Source: Streptomyces nitrosporeus
GTDB taxonomy: Bacteria > Actinomycetota > Actinomycetes > Streptomycetales > Streptomycetaceae
Reading direction: 5' to 3'
DNA: 64,000 bases
Assembly: GCF_008704555.1 (NCBI RefSeq)
Contig: NZ_CP023702.1
Location: 2,852,001 to 2,916,000, forward strand
The position numbers and the translations under genes were made by a program. A model generated the notes under the pieces. The model worked only from the letters and a program-made list of their open reading frames with translations, did not search any database and was not told the origin of the DNA. Of the stretch, positions 35,531 through 44,150 are shown piece after piece (within the stretch, counting starts at the first letter, position 1; the number at the start of each line of letters is the position of its first letter).

Positions 35531-37250
35531 CGCGATCCTGCTGACCCCTCGGGAGATCCTCACCGGGTTCTCCAGTGTCAACAATCAGAACGTCCTGATC
35601 AACGATGACGAGTACCTCCGCCTGGATCCGGCGATGCGCCTCTTCTACGAGAAGGTCCGGGAGAACCTGGGTGTGGCCTGCATAGCGGGTCACCTCAGGG
35701 GCTGCGGGTATTCGGTCCAGGCACTCAACCTGCACGGGCGGAACCCGAGTGACGAGGTGATCACCGATCTGATCCGGCGTGAACGGCCGAAGTTCGTCGG
35801 CATCAGCATCATGTACGACCTGCACATCATCGACGCGGTCCGGCTCCTGCGCTGCGTCCGCAAGGCGGATCCCAACGTCTTCGTCGCGATCGGCGGGGCG
35901 TTCTGCACCTACAACGGCAAACTCATCGCCGAACGCATCCCGGAGGCCGACTGCGTGGCCTTCGGCGAGGGCGAACTCACGGTCGAAGGGCTGATGGAGT
36001 GCCTGGGCGCCGGCCGGGACTGGCGTACCGTCCCCGGACTGTGGTTCTGGCAGGACGGCCGCGTCCGCAGCAGCGGATCGCCCAGGCTCCCCGACCTCGC
36101 CAAAGTGCCCTGGCCCGGGCGCGACCTGCTCCTCCACCACCGCAAGAACGGCATCCCCACACCGGTGGCGTCGACGTACACCAGCCGCGGCTGCCACGCC
36201 AAGTGCACCTTCTGCTACGTGCCCCGGGCGCCGGGGGTCCAGGCGGGCAACGCCTGGCGGGTCAGGTCGCCGATAGACGTCGTGGACGAGATCGAGTACC
36301 TGCAGAGGGAGTTCGGCACCCGCTTCCTCTGGTTCAACGACGACAACTTCGGCGGCGCCTTCCAGGACGGCTACAACCACGCCGTCGGCTTCGCCGAGGA
36401 GATCCTCCGCCGCAACCTGAAGATCAGCTTCCACTCCGAGTTCCGCGTCGACACCGGCCTCATCGACCGGGAGGCCCTGCACACCCTGCGCCGGGCCGGC
36501 ATGGCCTCCGCGCTGCTGGGCATGGAGACCGGGTCCCCGGCCATGGCCAAACGGTTCCGCAAGGGAACCCTGGTGGAGTACAACTTCGACGCCGCCCGCA
36601 TGTTCAAGAAGGAGCGCATCGAGCTGGAACCCGGCTGGATCATGATCGAGCCGGAGACGACGATCGACGACCTCTGGGAGAACCTGGAGTTCATCGTGGC
36701 CGCTGACATCGCCGTCAGTGAGAACCCCTTCTCCTTCGTCAGCCGGGCCATCGCACTGCGCGGCACGGAAATGTACGACAAGATAGCCGACCCCTCCCCC
36801 CCGGAACTCCCGGATGTGGAAGGCCCGGCCAGGGACGTCCTCCTGGAAGCCCGCCGGGAGTACCGGATCCCCGACCAGCGGGTCGAGGACGTGTGGGCCG
36901 CCTGGAGCAAGGTCAGCGGGGAAGTCGCCGACCGCAAGGAAGAACTCCCCTTCGTCGCGCAGCTCGTCGTCGATGCCACCAGGAAGCGCAGGGCCGAGGG
37001 CGGGCAGGGTCTGCGTGTGCTGATCACCCGGCTGCGCGGCTGGGTCGAGGGCCTGTCGGATCTGCTGGTCACCTTCCTCAACGTCGGGCTGCTGCTCGCG
37101 GACGAGAACCCGCCCGGACTCGCGGACCGGCTGGAGACGGAACTGCGCGCGCTGGTCGACGCCTACGACCGCAAGGTCCTCGGGCAGCCCTACCCCGAGT
37201 TCGTCGAGGAGACGAAGAGGCTGTGCGGAGAACAGGCGATGGCCAAGTGA
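35523..37250 (+). CDS. ptmL: B12-type radical SAM enzyme, PtmL homologue
   Basis: 575 residues from the ATG at 35523, which lies inside the end of ptmK (8-base overlap). The N-terminal ~200 residues resemble a cobalamin-binding Rossmann domain (GYSVQALNLHGRNPSD, FVGISIMYDLHIIDA, VAIGGAFCTYNG, CVAFGEGELTVEGL). The DxHxxG motif is only partly matched (NLHGRN). The cluster motif is TSRGCHAKCTFCYVPR. The next gene is a close tandem copy with DNA near-identity in the B12-like half. In the pactamycin pathway PtmL and PtmM are candidates for building the aminocyclopentitol; which step each performs is not established. Confidence 0.8.
   Translation: MADAILLTPREILTGFSSVNNQNVLINDDEYLRLDPAMRLFYEKVRENLGVACIAGHLRGCGYSVQALNLHGRNPSDEVITDLIRRERPKFVGISIMYDLHIIDAVRLLRCVRKADPNVFVAIGGAFCTYNGKLIAERIPEADCVAFGEGELTVEGLMECLGAGRDWRTVPGLWFWQDGRVRSSGSPRLPDLAKVPWPGRDLLLHHRKNGIPTPVASTYTSRGCHAKCTFCYVPRAPGVQAGNAWRVRSPIDVVDEIEYLQREFGTRFLWFNDDNFGGAFQDGYNHAVGFAEEILRRNLKISFHSEFRVDTGLIDREALHTLRRAGMASALLGMETGSPAMAKRFRKGTLVEYNFDAARMFKKERIELEPGWIMIEPETTIDDLWENLEFIVAADIAVSENPFSFVSRAIALRGTEMYDKIADPSPPELPDVEGPARDVLLEARREYRIPDQRVEDVWAAWSKVSGEVADRKEELPFVAQLVVDATRKRRAEGGQGLRVLITRLRGWVEGLSDLLVTFLNVGLLLADENPPGLADRLETELRALVDAYDRKVLGQPYPEFVEETKRLCGEQAMAK
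35654..36181. repeat. near-identical segment shared by ptmL and ptmM
   Basis: This stretch recurs 1777 bases downstream (37431-37958). It includes an unbroken run of about 100 identical bases starting at 35654 and long identical runs after that. Flanking parts of the two genes are visibly more diverged. The pattern is that of tandem duplication kept uniform by gene conversion. Confidence 0.8.
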
Positions 37251-37299
37251 CCCGGTCGGTGCCGAGACGCGCACGTACACACGAGAATGGAAACCAGCC

Positions 37300-39036
37300 A
37301 TGGCAGATGCAGTCCTGCTGACCCCCCGGGAAATCCCCACCGGCGTCGCGAGCCTGAACAACCAGAACGTCCTCATCAACGATGAGGAGTACCTGTCTCT
37401 GGACCCGGCGATGCGGCTGTTCTACAAGCGGGTCCGGGAGAACCTGGGTGTGGCCTGCATAGCGGGTCACCTCAGGGGCTGCGGGTATTCGGTCCAGGCA
37501 CTCAACCTGCACGGGCGGAACCCGAGTGACGAGGCCATCACCGACCTGATCCGGCGTGAACGGCCGAAGTTCGTCGGCATCAGCATCATGTACGACCTGC
37601 ACATCATCGACGCGGTCCGGCTCCTGCGCTGCGTCCGCAAGGCGGACCCCAACGTCTTCGTCGCGATCGGCGGGGCGTTCTGCACCTACAACGGCAAACT
37701 CATCGCCGAACGCATCCCGGAGGCCGACTGCGTCGCCTTCGGCGAGGGCGAACTCACGGTCGAAGGACTGATGGAGTGCCTGGCCGCCGGCCGGGACTGG
37801 CACACCGTCCCCGGACTGTGGTTCTGGCAGAACGGCCGCGTCCGCAGCAGCGGGCCGCCCAAGCTCCCCGACCTCGCCAAAGTCTCCTGGCCCGGCCGCG
37901 ACCTCCTCCTCCACCACCGCAAGAACGGCATCCCCACGCCCCGCGCGTCGACGTACACCAGCCGCGGCTGCCACGCCAAGTGCACCTTCTGCTACGCGCC
38001 GCGACAGCCCGGAGTGGTGGGCGAGTACTGGCGCGTACGGCCGGTGGAGGACGCGGTCGACGAGATCGAGTACCTGCAGAGGGAGTTCGGCACCCGGTTC
38101 CTCTGGTTCAACGACGACAACTTCGGCGGCGCCTTCCAGGACGGCTACAACCACGCCGTCGGCTTCGCCGAGGAGATCCTCCGCCGCGACCTGAAGATCA
38201 ATTTCCACTGCGAGTTCCGCGTGGACACCGGCCTCATCGACCGGGAGGCCCTGCGCACCCTGCGCCGGGCCGGCATGGACCTGGCGCTCCTCGGCATGGA
38301 GACCGGGTCGCCCGGCATGATGAAGCGGTTCCGCAAGGGGACCACGGTGGAGTACAACTTCGACGCCGCCCGCATGTTCAAACAGGAGCGCATCGAGCTG
38401 GAACCCGGCTGGATCATGATCGAACCCGGTACGACGCTCGACGAACTCTGGGAGAACCTGGGGTTCATCGTGGCCGCCCGGGTGCACGAGAGCGAGAACC
38501 CGTTCTTCCTGATCAACCGTGCCATCGCGCTCCGCGGCACCGAGATCTACGAGAAGGCCACGCGGTACGAGAAGCCCGAGATCGACGGGGTGGAGGGCGC
38601 CGCCAGAGAGGTGCTGTGGCAGGCCCGCCGTGACTACTACGTCGAGGACGAGCGGGTGGAGCACCTGTGGACGGCCTGGAGCAGGGTCTCCTCCGAGATC
38701 AACGACCGCAAGGAGAACGAGGCCCCGTTCCTGGCGCAGAGCATCGCTGACGCCGTCCGTGCCGGGCGCGGCACCGGCGCCGAGTCCGTGCTCCCCCTGC
38801 TCGGCCGGCTGCGGCGCTGGAACCAGGGGCTCGCCGAGCTGCTCGTGGCCTTCCTCAACGTGGGGCTGATGCTCGCGGACGAGAACCCGCCCGGACTCGC
38901 CGACCGGCTGGAGACCGAACTGCGCGCCATGATCGCCGCGTACGACCGGGAACACCTCGGCCAGACGTTCCCGGTCTTCGCCGCCGAGACGGCGAGGGCA
39001 TGCGGTGAGCACGCCCTCGCACAGCTGAGGAGCTGA
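37300..39036 (+). CDS. ptmM: B12-type radical SAM enzyme, PtmM homologue
   Basis: 578 residues, ATG at 37300, 49 bases after ptmL. It has the same layout as PtmL: a B12-like N-terminal domain, a radical SAM motif TSRGCHAKCTFCYAPR, and an LWFNDDNFGGAFQDGYNHA segment. The first ~190 residues are almost the same as in PtmL. The C-terminal ~180 residues differ most (for example around VHESENPFFLINRAIALRGTEIYEK), which is where substrate specificity may have split. Both copies keep the iron-sulfur Cys, so both should be active. Confidence 0.8.
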   Translation: MADAVLLTPREIPTGVASLNNQNVLINDEEYLSLDPAMRLFYKRVRENLGVACIAGHLRGCGYSVQALNLHGRNPSDEAITDLIRRERPKFVGISIMYDLHIIDAVRLLRCVRKADPNVFVAIGGAFCTYNGKLIAERIPEADCVAFGEGELTVEGLMECLAAGRDWHTVPGLWFWQNGRVRSSGPPKLPDLAKVSWPGRDLLLHHRKNGIPTPRASTYTSRGCHAKCTFCYAPRQPGVVGEYWRVRPVEDAVDEIEYLQREFGTRFLWFNDDNFGGAFQDGYNHAVGFAEEILRRDLKINFHCEFRVDTGLIDREALRTLRRAGMDLALLGMETGSPGMMKRFRKGTTVEYNFDAARMFKQERIELEPGWIMIEPGTTLDELWENLGFIVAARVHESENPFFLINRAIALRGTEIYEKATRYEKPEIDGVEGAAREVLWQARRDYYVEDERVEHLWTAWSRVSSEINDRKENEAPFLAQSIADAVRAGRGTGAESVLPLLGRLRRWNQGLAELLVAFLNVGLMLADENPPGLADRLETELRAMIAAYDREHLGQTFPVFAAETARACGEHALAQLRS

Positions 39037-39039
39037 CCG

Positions 39040-39996
39040 ATGAGCGACGAGCGGATACGGTTCGCGGCCGTGGGCGCCGGAAGGGTGTTCCAGCGCTACC
39101 ACCTGCCCTGCGCCGACGCCCGGGACACCATGGACCTCGTGGGGCTGGTGGACAGCGACGTCGAGCGCGCCCGGGCCCTGGTGGCGGACCGTCCACAGGT
39201 GTGGACCGGTACCTCCGTCGAGCGGCTCATCCAGGAGGCGCGCCCGGACGTGATCAGCGTCTGCACGCCCAACGACTCCCACGCACAACCGGTCCTGGCG
39301 GCGCTCGACGCCGGTATCGCGGTGCTCTGCGAGAAACCCCTCGCCGCCACGGTGGAGGAAGCGCGGCGGATGGCGGCACACCCGGCCGCCGAGAAGCTGC
39401 TGGGTGTGAACATGCCCTTCCGCTTCCACCCGCTGCTGAAGCCGTTCGCCGAGGTGGCGCGCTCCGGCGCGCAGCGCGTCGAGTTCTCCTTCGCCACCCC
39501 CGGCAACCGGGTGTGGCGGGCCTGCACCCCCTGGTACGACGACGCGCGGCGGGCCGGCGGCGGGGCCCTCCTGGACCTGGGGCCGCACGCCATCGACCTG
39601 CTCATGGCGGTCTTCGGCCCGCCGGACGTCGAAGCGTGCGAGGTGGACGCGACGGGCGTCGAGCAGCGGGCCCGGGTGGACATGTCGTTCCAGGGCGTAC
39701 CGGCGACGCTGCGGATCGACCGGGCCGCGCGCCGGCTGGAGACCTCGGTCACCGTCACCACCGCGGACGGCGACCACGTCCTCGATGTGCGCCGCAACGA
39801 GCTGCGGCGGGCGGACGGCACGGTCGAGGAGGGCGGGCGGAGCCCGGAGCTCGCCGCGATCTCGGCGTACTTCGACACGGTGACGGGCGTCGTCTCCCCG
39901 CACGGAAAGGTCGGTGCCCAGGACGCCCTGGAGGTGCAGCTCGTGGTGGAGTCCGCCTACCGGTGCGCGAAGGAGGCGGCCGCTCCCCTGGCCTGA
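39040..39996 (+). CDS. ptmN: Gfo/Idh/MocA-family oxidoreductase, PtmN homologue
   Basis: A 318-residue NAD(P)-dependent dehydrogenase. The Rossmann motif RFAAVGAGRVFQRYHLP opens the protein. CTPNDSHAQPVLAALDAGIAVLCEKPLAATVEEA includes the signature EKP Lys. GGGALLDLGPHAIDLLMAVFG carries the conserved Asp and His of the family. ATG at 39040 behind GAGGAG. It is the last gene of the plus-strand operon and is followed by a strong terminator. In pactamycin the equivalent PtmN is an oxidoreductase acting on the sugar/cyclitol part; the site of oxidation is inferred only. Confidence 0.85.
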   Translation: MSDERIRFAAVGAGRVFQRYHLPCADARDTMDLVGLVDSDVERARALVADRPQVWTGTSVERLIQEARPDVISVCTPNDSHAQPVLAALDAGIAVLCEKPLAATVEEARRMAAHPAAEKLLGVNMPFRFHPLLKPFAEVARSGAQRVEFSFATPGNRVWRACTPWYDDARRAGGGALLDLGPHAIDLLMAVFGPPDVEACEVDATGVEQRARVDMSFQGVPATLRIDRAARRLETSVTVTTADGDHVLDVRRNELRRADGTVEEGGRSPELAAISAYFDTVTGVVSPHGKVGAQDALEVQLVVESAYRCAKEAAAPLA

Positions 39997-40060
39997 GGGC
40001 CGTTCTGTGCCCCCTGGCGGGCCCGGCGGCGTCCGGTGCGCGCCGTCGTGAGGCGGAGAG

Positions 40061-40094
40061 GGCCACCCCGGTACCCGGACGTACCGGGGTGGCC
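40061..40094. terminator. strong bidirectional terminator
   Basis: Perfect 14-bp stem: GGCCACCCCGGTAC (40061-40074) with GTACCGGGGTGGCC (40081-40094) and a 6-base loop. It lies between the convergent ptmN and ptmO homologues. One of the clearest hairpins in the window. Confidence 0.9.
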
Positions 40095-40202
40095 CCGGCG
40101 GCGCGGCTCGGGGTCTCCCCCCGGCCCTCGTGGCGTCGAAGGCGTGCGCACTCCGGGCGGACGGGCCTTACGGAACGCGCCCCGGCGCCCCGGGGCCGGG
40201 GT

Positions 40203-40952
40203 TCATCCGAGGAAGCGGGCCACTTCGGCGCAGAAGCGATCGGGTTCGGTGCGGTGCACGTAGTGGCCCGCGTCGATGGCGAGGAGCCGCCCCCGCGGCA
40301 CCGCCTCGGCGACCTCGGCCAGCAGGGCGCGGGGGACCGGGCTGGACAGCCCGCCACTGATCACCAGCGTCTCGGCGGTGACCTGCCCGAGCCGCTGCCA
40401 CCAGCCCGGATCCACCTTCCTGAGGCCGTCGATGATCGGGCGCACCGCCGTGCTGTCCAGCTCTCCCGTCCTGCGCAGCTCGCGGAACTCCTGGTATAGG
40501 GAGATGACGGGTCCGTGGCCGCCGGCCCCCCGTGAGCGTTCCCGCAGCTCCGCCTCCGCGGCCGCGTCCCGCGGGGGCGGAGGTGTGTCCTCGATCACCA
40601 GCTTGCGGACCCGGGAGGGGTGGCGCTGGGCGATGAGCCAGGCGACATGGCCCCCCATGGAGTGCCCCACCAGGTCGACGGCGCCCAGGCGGTGCCCGTC
40701 GATCAGGGACATCACGTCCTCGTACATCAGCTCGAAGGTGTACGCGTCGGCCCGGGGACTCAGCCCGTGCCCACGGAGATCCGGTACGTACAGGCGGCGT
40801 TTCTGCGGACTCAGCGCGGATACGAGCCGGTCCCAGCTCCGCCCCGTGTTCCCCAGCGCATGGAGCAGAACCGTCGGCCTCCCCGCCGGATCACCGGATA
40901 TCCGGCATTCCAACCGCAACGGCGCCTCGGACGAACTCTTCCGGGCTGGCAT
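40203..40952 (-). CDS. ptmO: alpha/beta hydrolase, PtmO homologue
   Basis: About 249 residues from the ATG at 40952; a GTG at 40973 would add seven and cannot be excluded since neither has a clear ribosome site. It has an alpha/beta hydrolase fold: VLLHALGNTGRSWDRLV (oxyanion region), VPDLRGHGLSP, the nucleophile elbow VDLVGHSMGGHVAWL and the catalytic His in AIDAGHYVHRTEPDRF. In pactamycin PtmO is a hydrolase that probably releases the carrier-bound intermediate. It stands alone on the minus strand, back to back with the aminopropyltransferase-like operon. Confidence 0.8.
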   Translation of the reverse strand: MPARKSSSEAPLRLECRISGDPAGRPTVLLHALGNTGRSWDRLVSALSPQKRRLYVPDLRGHGLSPRADAYTFELMYEDVMSLIDGHRLGAVDLVGHSMGGHVAWLIAQRHPSRVRKLVIEDTPPPPRDAAAEAELRERSRGAGGHGPVISLYQEFRELRRTGELDSTAVRPIIDGLRKVDPGWWQRLGQVTAETLVISGGLSSPVPRALLAEVAEAVPRGRLLAIDAGHYVHRTEPDRFCAEVARFLG

Positions 40953-41045
40953 CTGATACGCGTGATCCGACACGCAGCGATGCTATCCATCAGCGGCCCG
41001 TACTATGCAGAGGGCTTCCTCCACTCGATGCTGAACGGATTTCAC

Positions 41046-42293
41046 ATGGCTGGCGAGACGACATCACGGGAGCGCCGGGTTTCCGGGACCACCCTGACGG
41101 GCATCGCCGACGCGGTGGGCCTCCAGGAAGGCGCGGCCGGGGTCCGGTCCGTCGTCGCCGCCTTCCGCCGCCTCGGCAACCCCGCGGTGAAGGACGTGAG
41201 CAGGGCCACGTCCCTGCCCGTGCCGCTCGTGGCCGCTGTCGCCGGCGAGCTCCGCAAGCGGGGACTGCTGACCAAGGAGCGCCCGTCCTCGCTCACCCCG
41301 AAGGGCATGTCCCTGTCGGACGCCCTCGGCATGGGGCTCGACCTGTCGTCGGTGTGCCGCTCCTGCGACGGCAACGAGATCGTGATCCCCCCGGAGCTGG
41401 CCGGCGCGGTGGAGGAGCTGCGGGAGATCATGGCGGCGGGCCCCGCGGTCGACCTCTCCCTGGACCAGTCGCACTGCACGGCCGAGACCAAGGTCCGCAG
41501 GGTCCTCGCGCTGATCAACGCGGGCCTGCTGCCCGGCAGCTCCCTGGTGCTGATCGGGGACGACGACCTGGTCTCGCTCGCGATCGGCGTCGTCGGACGC
41601 GCTCTGGGGATCCCGCTCACCTCACGGCTGGCCGTGGTCGACATCTCCGAGGACTTCCTCGACTTCATCGCGGACACGGCGACCGATCTGTCCCTGCCGG
41701 TCGACCTCACCCAGCACGACCTGCGGCAGCCCCTGCCGCAACGGCTGCTCGGCCAGTTCGACGTGGCCATGACCGACCCGCCGTACACCGCCGAAGGCGC
41801 GCGCCTGTTCCTCTCCAGGGCCGTGGAGGCCCTGGAGGAAGGCCCGGCGCGCAGCATCTTCTTCTCCTTCGGCGCCAAGGGCCCGAACGACATGCTGGAC
41901 GTGCAGCGGGAGATCATCGATCTGGGCCTCGTCACCCATTCCATGATCCGCAACTTCAACGAATACGAAGGCAGCGGAATCCTCGGCGGGACGGGGTTCT
42001 TCCAGCATCTGCTGACCACGAACACCACCGGCCTGTCCGCGGCGGACGCGTACGAGGGCCCGCTCTACACCCGCGAGAAGCTGCAACGCCGCCGGGAATA
42101 CCGCTGCATGAACTGTGACGAACGGTTCGAGGTGGGGTTCGAGGCCCCCTGGAGCTCGGTGACCGCTCTGCAGGAGGCCGGGTGCCCGAAGTGCGGGGAG
42201 CGGCGGTTCCGTCCAGGTGCCCTCGTCAGGAAGGGTGCGGCGGCCGAGGCGGGGGCGGAGCGTCCGGTCCGGGACACGGCCCGTCAGCTATGA
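41046..42293 (+). CDS. BpsA/DUF43-like aminopropyltransferase with zinc ribbon
   Basis: 415 residues from the ATG at 41046 (an ATG at 41028 is possible). The layout follows N4-bis(aminopropyl)spermidine synthase (BpsA, formerly DUF43): an N-terminal helix-turn-helix region (residues ~30-90), then a catalytic Rossmann domain with the family motifs GDDDLVSLAIG (171-181) and FDVAMTDPPYTAEGA (DPPYT at 244-248). BpsA transfers aminopropyl groups from decarboxylated SAM to amines. An extra C-terminal zinc ribbon (Cys354, Cys357, Cys380, Cys383) is present. Because DPPY-type motifs also occur in nitrogen methyltransferases, an rRNA or DNA modifying role (for example self-resistance) is an alternative. 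It is first in a five-gene coupled operon. Confidence 0.7.
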   Translation: MAGETTSRERRVSGTTLTGIADAVGLQEGAAGVRSVVAAFRRLGNPAVKDVSRATSLPVPLVAAVAGELRKRGLLTKERPSSLTPKGMSLSDALGMGLDLSSVCRSCDGNEIVIPPELAGAVEELREIMAAGPAVDLSLDQSHCTAETKVRRVLALINAGLLPGSSLVLIGDDDLVSLAIGVVGRALGIPLTSRLAVVDISEDFLDFIADTATDLSLPVDLTQHDLRQPLPQRLLGQFDVAMTDPPYTAEGARLFLSRAVEALEEGPARSIFFSFGAKGPNDMLDVQREIIDLGLVTHSMIRNFNEYEGSGILGGTGFFQHLLTTNTTGLSAADAYEGPLYTREKLQRRREYRCMNCDERFEVGFEAPWSSVTALQEAGCPKCGERRFRPGALVRKGAAAEAGAERPVRDTARQL

Positions 42294-42787
42294 TTAGCCC
42301 TATCATGCACGATGACTCCGACGGTTTCACGGTCCGCCAGGCCCGGGAGGACGACGTCTCACGATTGGCCGAGTTCGAGGTGGAGATCGCGAAGATCTCC
42401 TTCGCCGACGACGCCATCACCGCCGTGGAAGTGCACGAGAAAAGGCTGAGCAAGGCGATGGCCCGGTCCCGGGACGGGATGTTCGTGGCCTGCCGGGGCG
42501 ACCGGCCGACCGATGGCTGGGTCTGGATCACCGTGAACACCAACCCCATGAGCGGCCAGTGCTACGCCAACTTCCGGTCCCTGGCGGTGGCGGACGTCCC
42601 CGAGCGCACGCTGATCGGTGAACTGCTGCTCCGACGGGGCCTGGAGTACGTGCGGGCACAGGGCGTCGAGGAGATCGTGGGCAAGGTGCATGTGCAGAAC
42701 GTGCGTATGCGGGCGCTCTACCGCCAGTTCGACTTCGAGGCGACCCATCTGACCATGCGGCTCCGCAAGGTGGGATCCCGGTCATGA
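42290..42787 (+). CDS. GNAT-family N-acyltransferase
   Basis: 165 residues; the ATG at 42290 overlaps the upstream stop (ATGA). The fold is that of a single-domain GNAT: FTVRQAREDDVSRLAEFEVEI at the start, MFVACRGDRPTDGWVWITVN as the central strand, YANFRSLAVADVPERTLIGELLLRRGLEYVRAQG covering motif A (the acetyl-CoA loop is less canonical than QxxGxG/A) and VHVQNVRMRALYRQFDFEATHLTMRL as motif B. The substrate may be an amine made by the neighbouring aminopropyltransferase, or an ACP-bound group. It is coupled to the FkbH gene. Confidence 0.75.
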   Translation: MISPIMHDDSDGFTVRQAREDDVSRLAEFEVEIAKISFADDAITAVEVHEKRLSKAMARSRDGMFVACRGDRPTDGWVWITVNTNPMSGQCYANFRSLAVADVPERTLIGELLLRRGLEYVRAQGVEEIVGKVHVQNVRMRALYRQFDFEATHLTMRLRKVGSRS

Positions 42788-43884
42788 CCGGTCGGGAATC
42801 GCTGATCAAATGCGTGGTCTGGGATCTCGACAACACGATGTGGGACGGCATCGCGGTCGAGTCCCGGGATGCCGCCCTGCCGGCCATGAAGCCCGAGGTC
42901 CTGGGTCTCGTCGACCGTCTGGCCGGCCGCGGGGTGCTCAGCAGCATCTCCAGCCGCTCCGATCCCTCGATCCTCGCCCTGCTGAAGGCCGACCCGAAGC
43001 TGGCGGGACGGTTCTTCGCACCGCGGGTCGCATGGCAGGACAAGAGCGAGTCCCTGCGCAGCATCGCCGAGGAACTGGGCATCGGCCTCGCGTCGATGGT
43101 CCTGGTCGACGACAGTCCGTATGAACGCGCCGAGGTGCGCTCCGCCCTGCCGCAGGTCCTCACGCTCGCCCCCGAAGAGGCCGGCGCGCTGCTCGACCTG
43201 CCCGCCCTCGACCCGTCACGGATGACCGCGGAGAGCCTGGACCGGGTCGGCCGCTACCGCGAGGAGGAGCGGCGCAAGGAGGCCGAAGGGGCCTTCGCCG
43301 GCTCGCGGGAGGACTTCCTGCGGTGGTGCGGCATGCGTGTGCGGGTGTCCCCCGCCCGGCAGGACGACGCCCCGCGGATCGCCGAGATGGCCGCGCGCAC
43401 ACACCGGCTCAACTCCAGCGGCATCGTGCTGGACCTCGAACGGGTCCGGTCGCTGATCGACGACCCGCGCTGGTTCGTGCCCGTGGTGGAGCTGTCCGAC
43501 CGGTTCGGCGACTACGGCCTGGTCGGGACGGCCGTCACCGAGCTGTCCGCGCCGGACGTGTGGGACGTCCAGCTGTTCACGCTGTCCTGCCGGGTGGCCG
43601 GCCGCGGGGTGTCCGAGGTGTTCCTGCACTGGCTCCTCGGCCAGGCCCGCACGGCGGGTGCCGGTCCCGTGCGGACGCCGGTCCGGATCGGCGAGGCCAA
43701 TCTGGAACTGCGGCTGCTGCTGAGGCGGTTCGGTTTCCGTGCCGAACCGGCATCCGGGCTGTCCCCCGGAGGAGCACCCGGGACCGGTGAGGACCGGCTG
43801 GTGACGTTCACCTACCGGCCTGCGGACGGTCCGCTGCCTGACCCTCCCGGATGGATCGATCTCGAGGTCGAAGTAAAGTCATGA
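42784..43884 (+). CDS. FkbH-like protein (HAD + GNAT domains)
   Basis: 366 residues starting in an ATGA overlap. Residues 1-140 are a HAD domain with VVWDLDNTMWDGIAVES (FkbH form DLDNTxW) and VLVDDSPYERAEVRSALP. Residues ~175-340 form a GNAT-like domain (MRVRVSPARQDDAPRIAEMAARTHRLNSSG). FkbH proteins bind 1,3-bisphosphoglycerate, dephosphorylate it and load a glyceryl group onto an ACP Ser-phosphopantetheine. The discrete ACP gene follows immediately, as in glyceryl-ACP and methoxymalonyl pathways. No methoxymalonyl dehydrogenases or O-methyltransferase accompany it, so a glyceryl-derived C3 unit is the likely product. Nothing in pactamycin itself obviously needs this unit. Confidence 0.85.
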   Translation: MTGRESLIKCVVWDLDNTMWDGIAVESRDAALPAMKPEVLGLVDRLAGRGVLSSISSRSDPSILALLKADPKLAGRFFAPRVAWQDKSESLRSIAEELGIGLASMVLVDDSPYERAEVRSALPQVLTLAPEEAGALLDLPALDPSRMTAESLDRVGRYREEERRKEAEGAFAGSREDFLRWCGMRVRVSPARQDDAPRIAEMAARTHRLNSSGIVLDLERVRSLIDDPRWFVPVVELSDRFGDYGLVGTAVTELSAPDVWDVQLFTLSCRVAGRGVSEVFLHWLLGQARTAGAGPVRTPVRIGEANLELRLLLRRFGFRAEPASGLSPGGAPGTGEDRLVTFTYRPADGPLPDPPGWIDLEVEVKS

Positions 43885-44150
43885 TGCCCGCCGAGACGCA
43901 TGCGGAACTCGAGCGGGAGCTCCGGCAGCTGATCGCCGAGGCGGTCGGAGCGGAGTGGGAGGCCCTCGCCCGGCTGCCCTCCGGCACACGGCTGTTCGGC
44001 CCCGAGGTGGCCCTGAACTCGCTGGCGGGTCTGCGGCTCATCAGCCGGGTGCGGGAACGGTTCGGCGTGGACATCGCCGCGGAGGATCTCAACCTGGACG
44101 CGCTGGAGTCCATCGCCTCGCTCCGCGATTTCGTCGCCCGGTACGCGTGA
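43881..44150 (+). CDS. discrete acyl carrier protein (FkbH partner)
   Basis: 89 residues; the first ATG (43881) overlaps the FkbH stop and a second ATG follows at once. The phosphopantetheine site is ALNSLAGLRLISRVRERFG (NSL form). The sequence ends with the usual helix III (LDALESIASLRDFVARY). It is different from PtmI in sequence and belongs to a second carrier system. The next gene is a phosphopantetheinyl transferase that could activate it. Confidence 0.85.
   Translation: MMPAETHAELERELRQLIAEAVGAEWEALARLPSGTRLFGPEVALNSLAGLRLISRVRERFGVDIAAEDLNLDALESIASLRDFVARYA

Noticed and set aside
30621..39036. Ladderane- or carbapenem-type cluster suggested by several B12-type radical SAM genes with KAS and ACP
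   Set aside because: The additional carbamoyltransferase, GlcNAc-type transferase, deacetylase, 3-aminobenzoate genes and 6-MSAS match the pactamycin set better.
37078..39903. 941-residue minus-strand frame opposite ptmM and ptmN
   Set aside because: Antisense shadow; its internal similarity to the frame opposite ptmL simply mirrors the ptmL/ptmM duplication.
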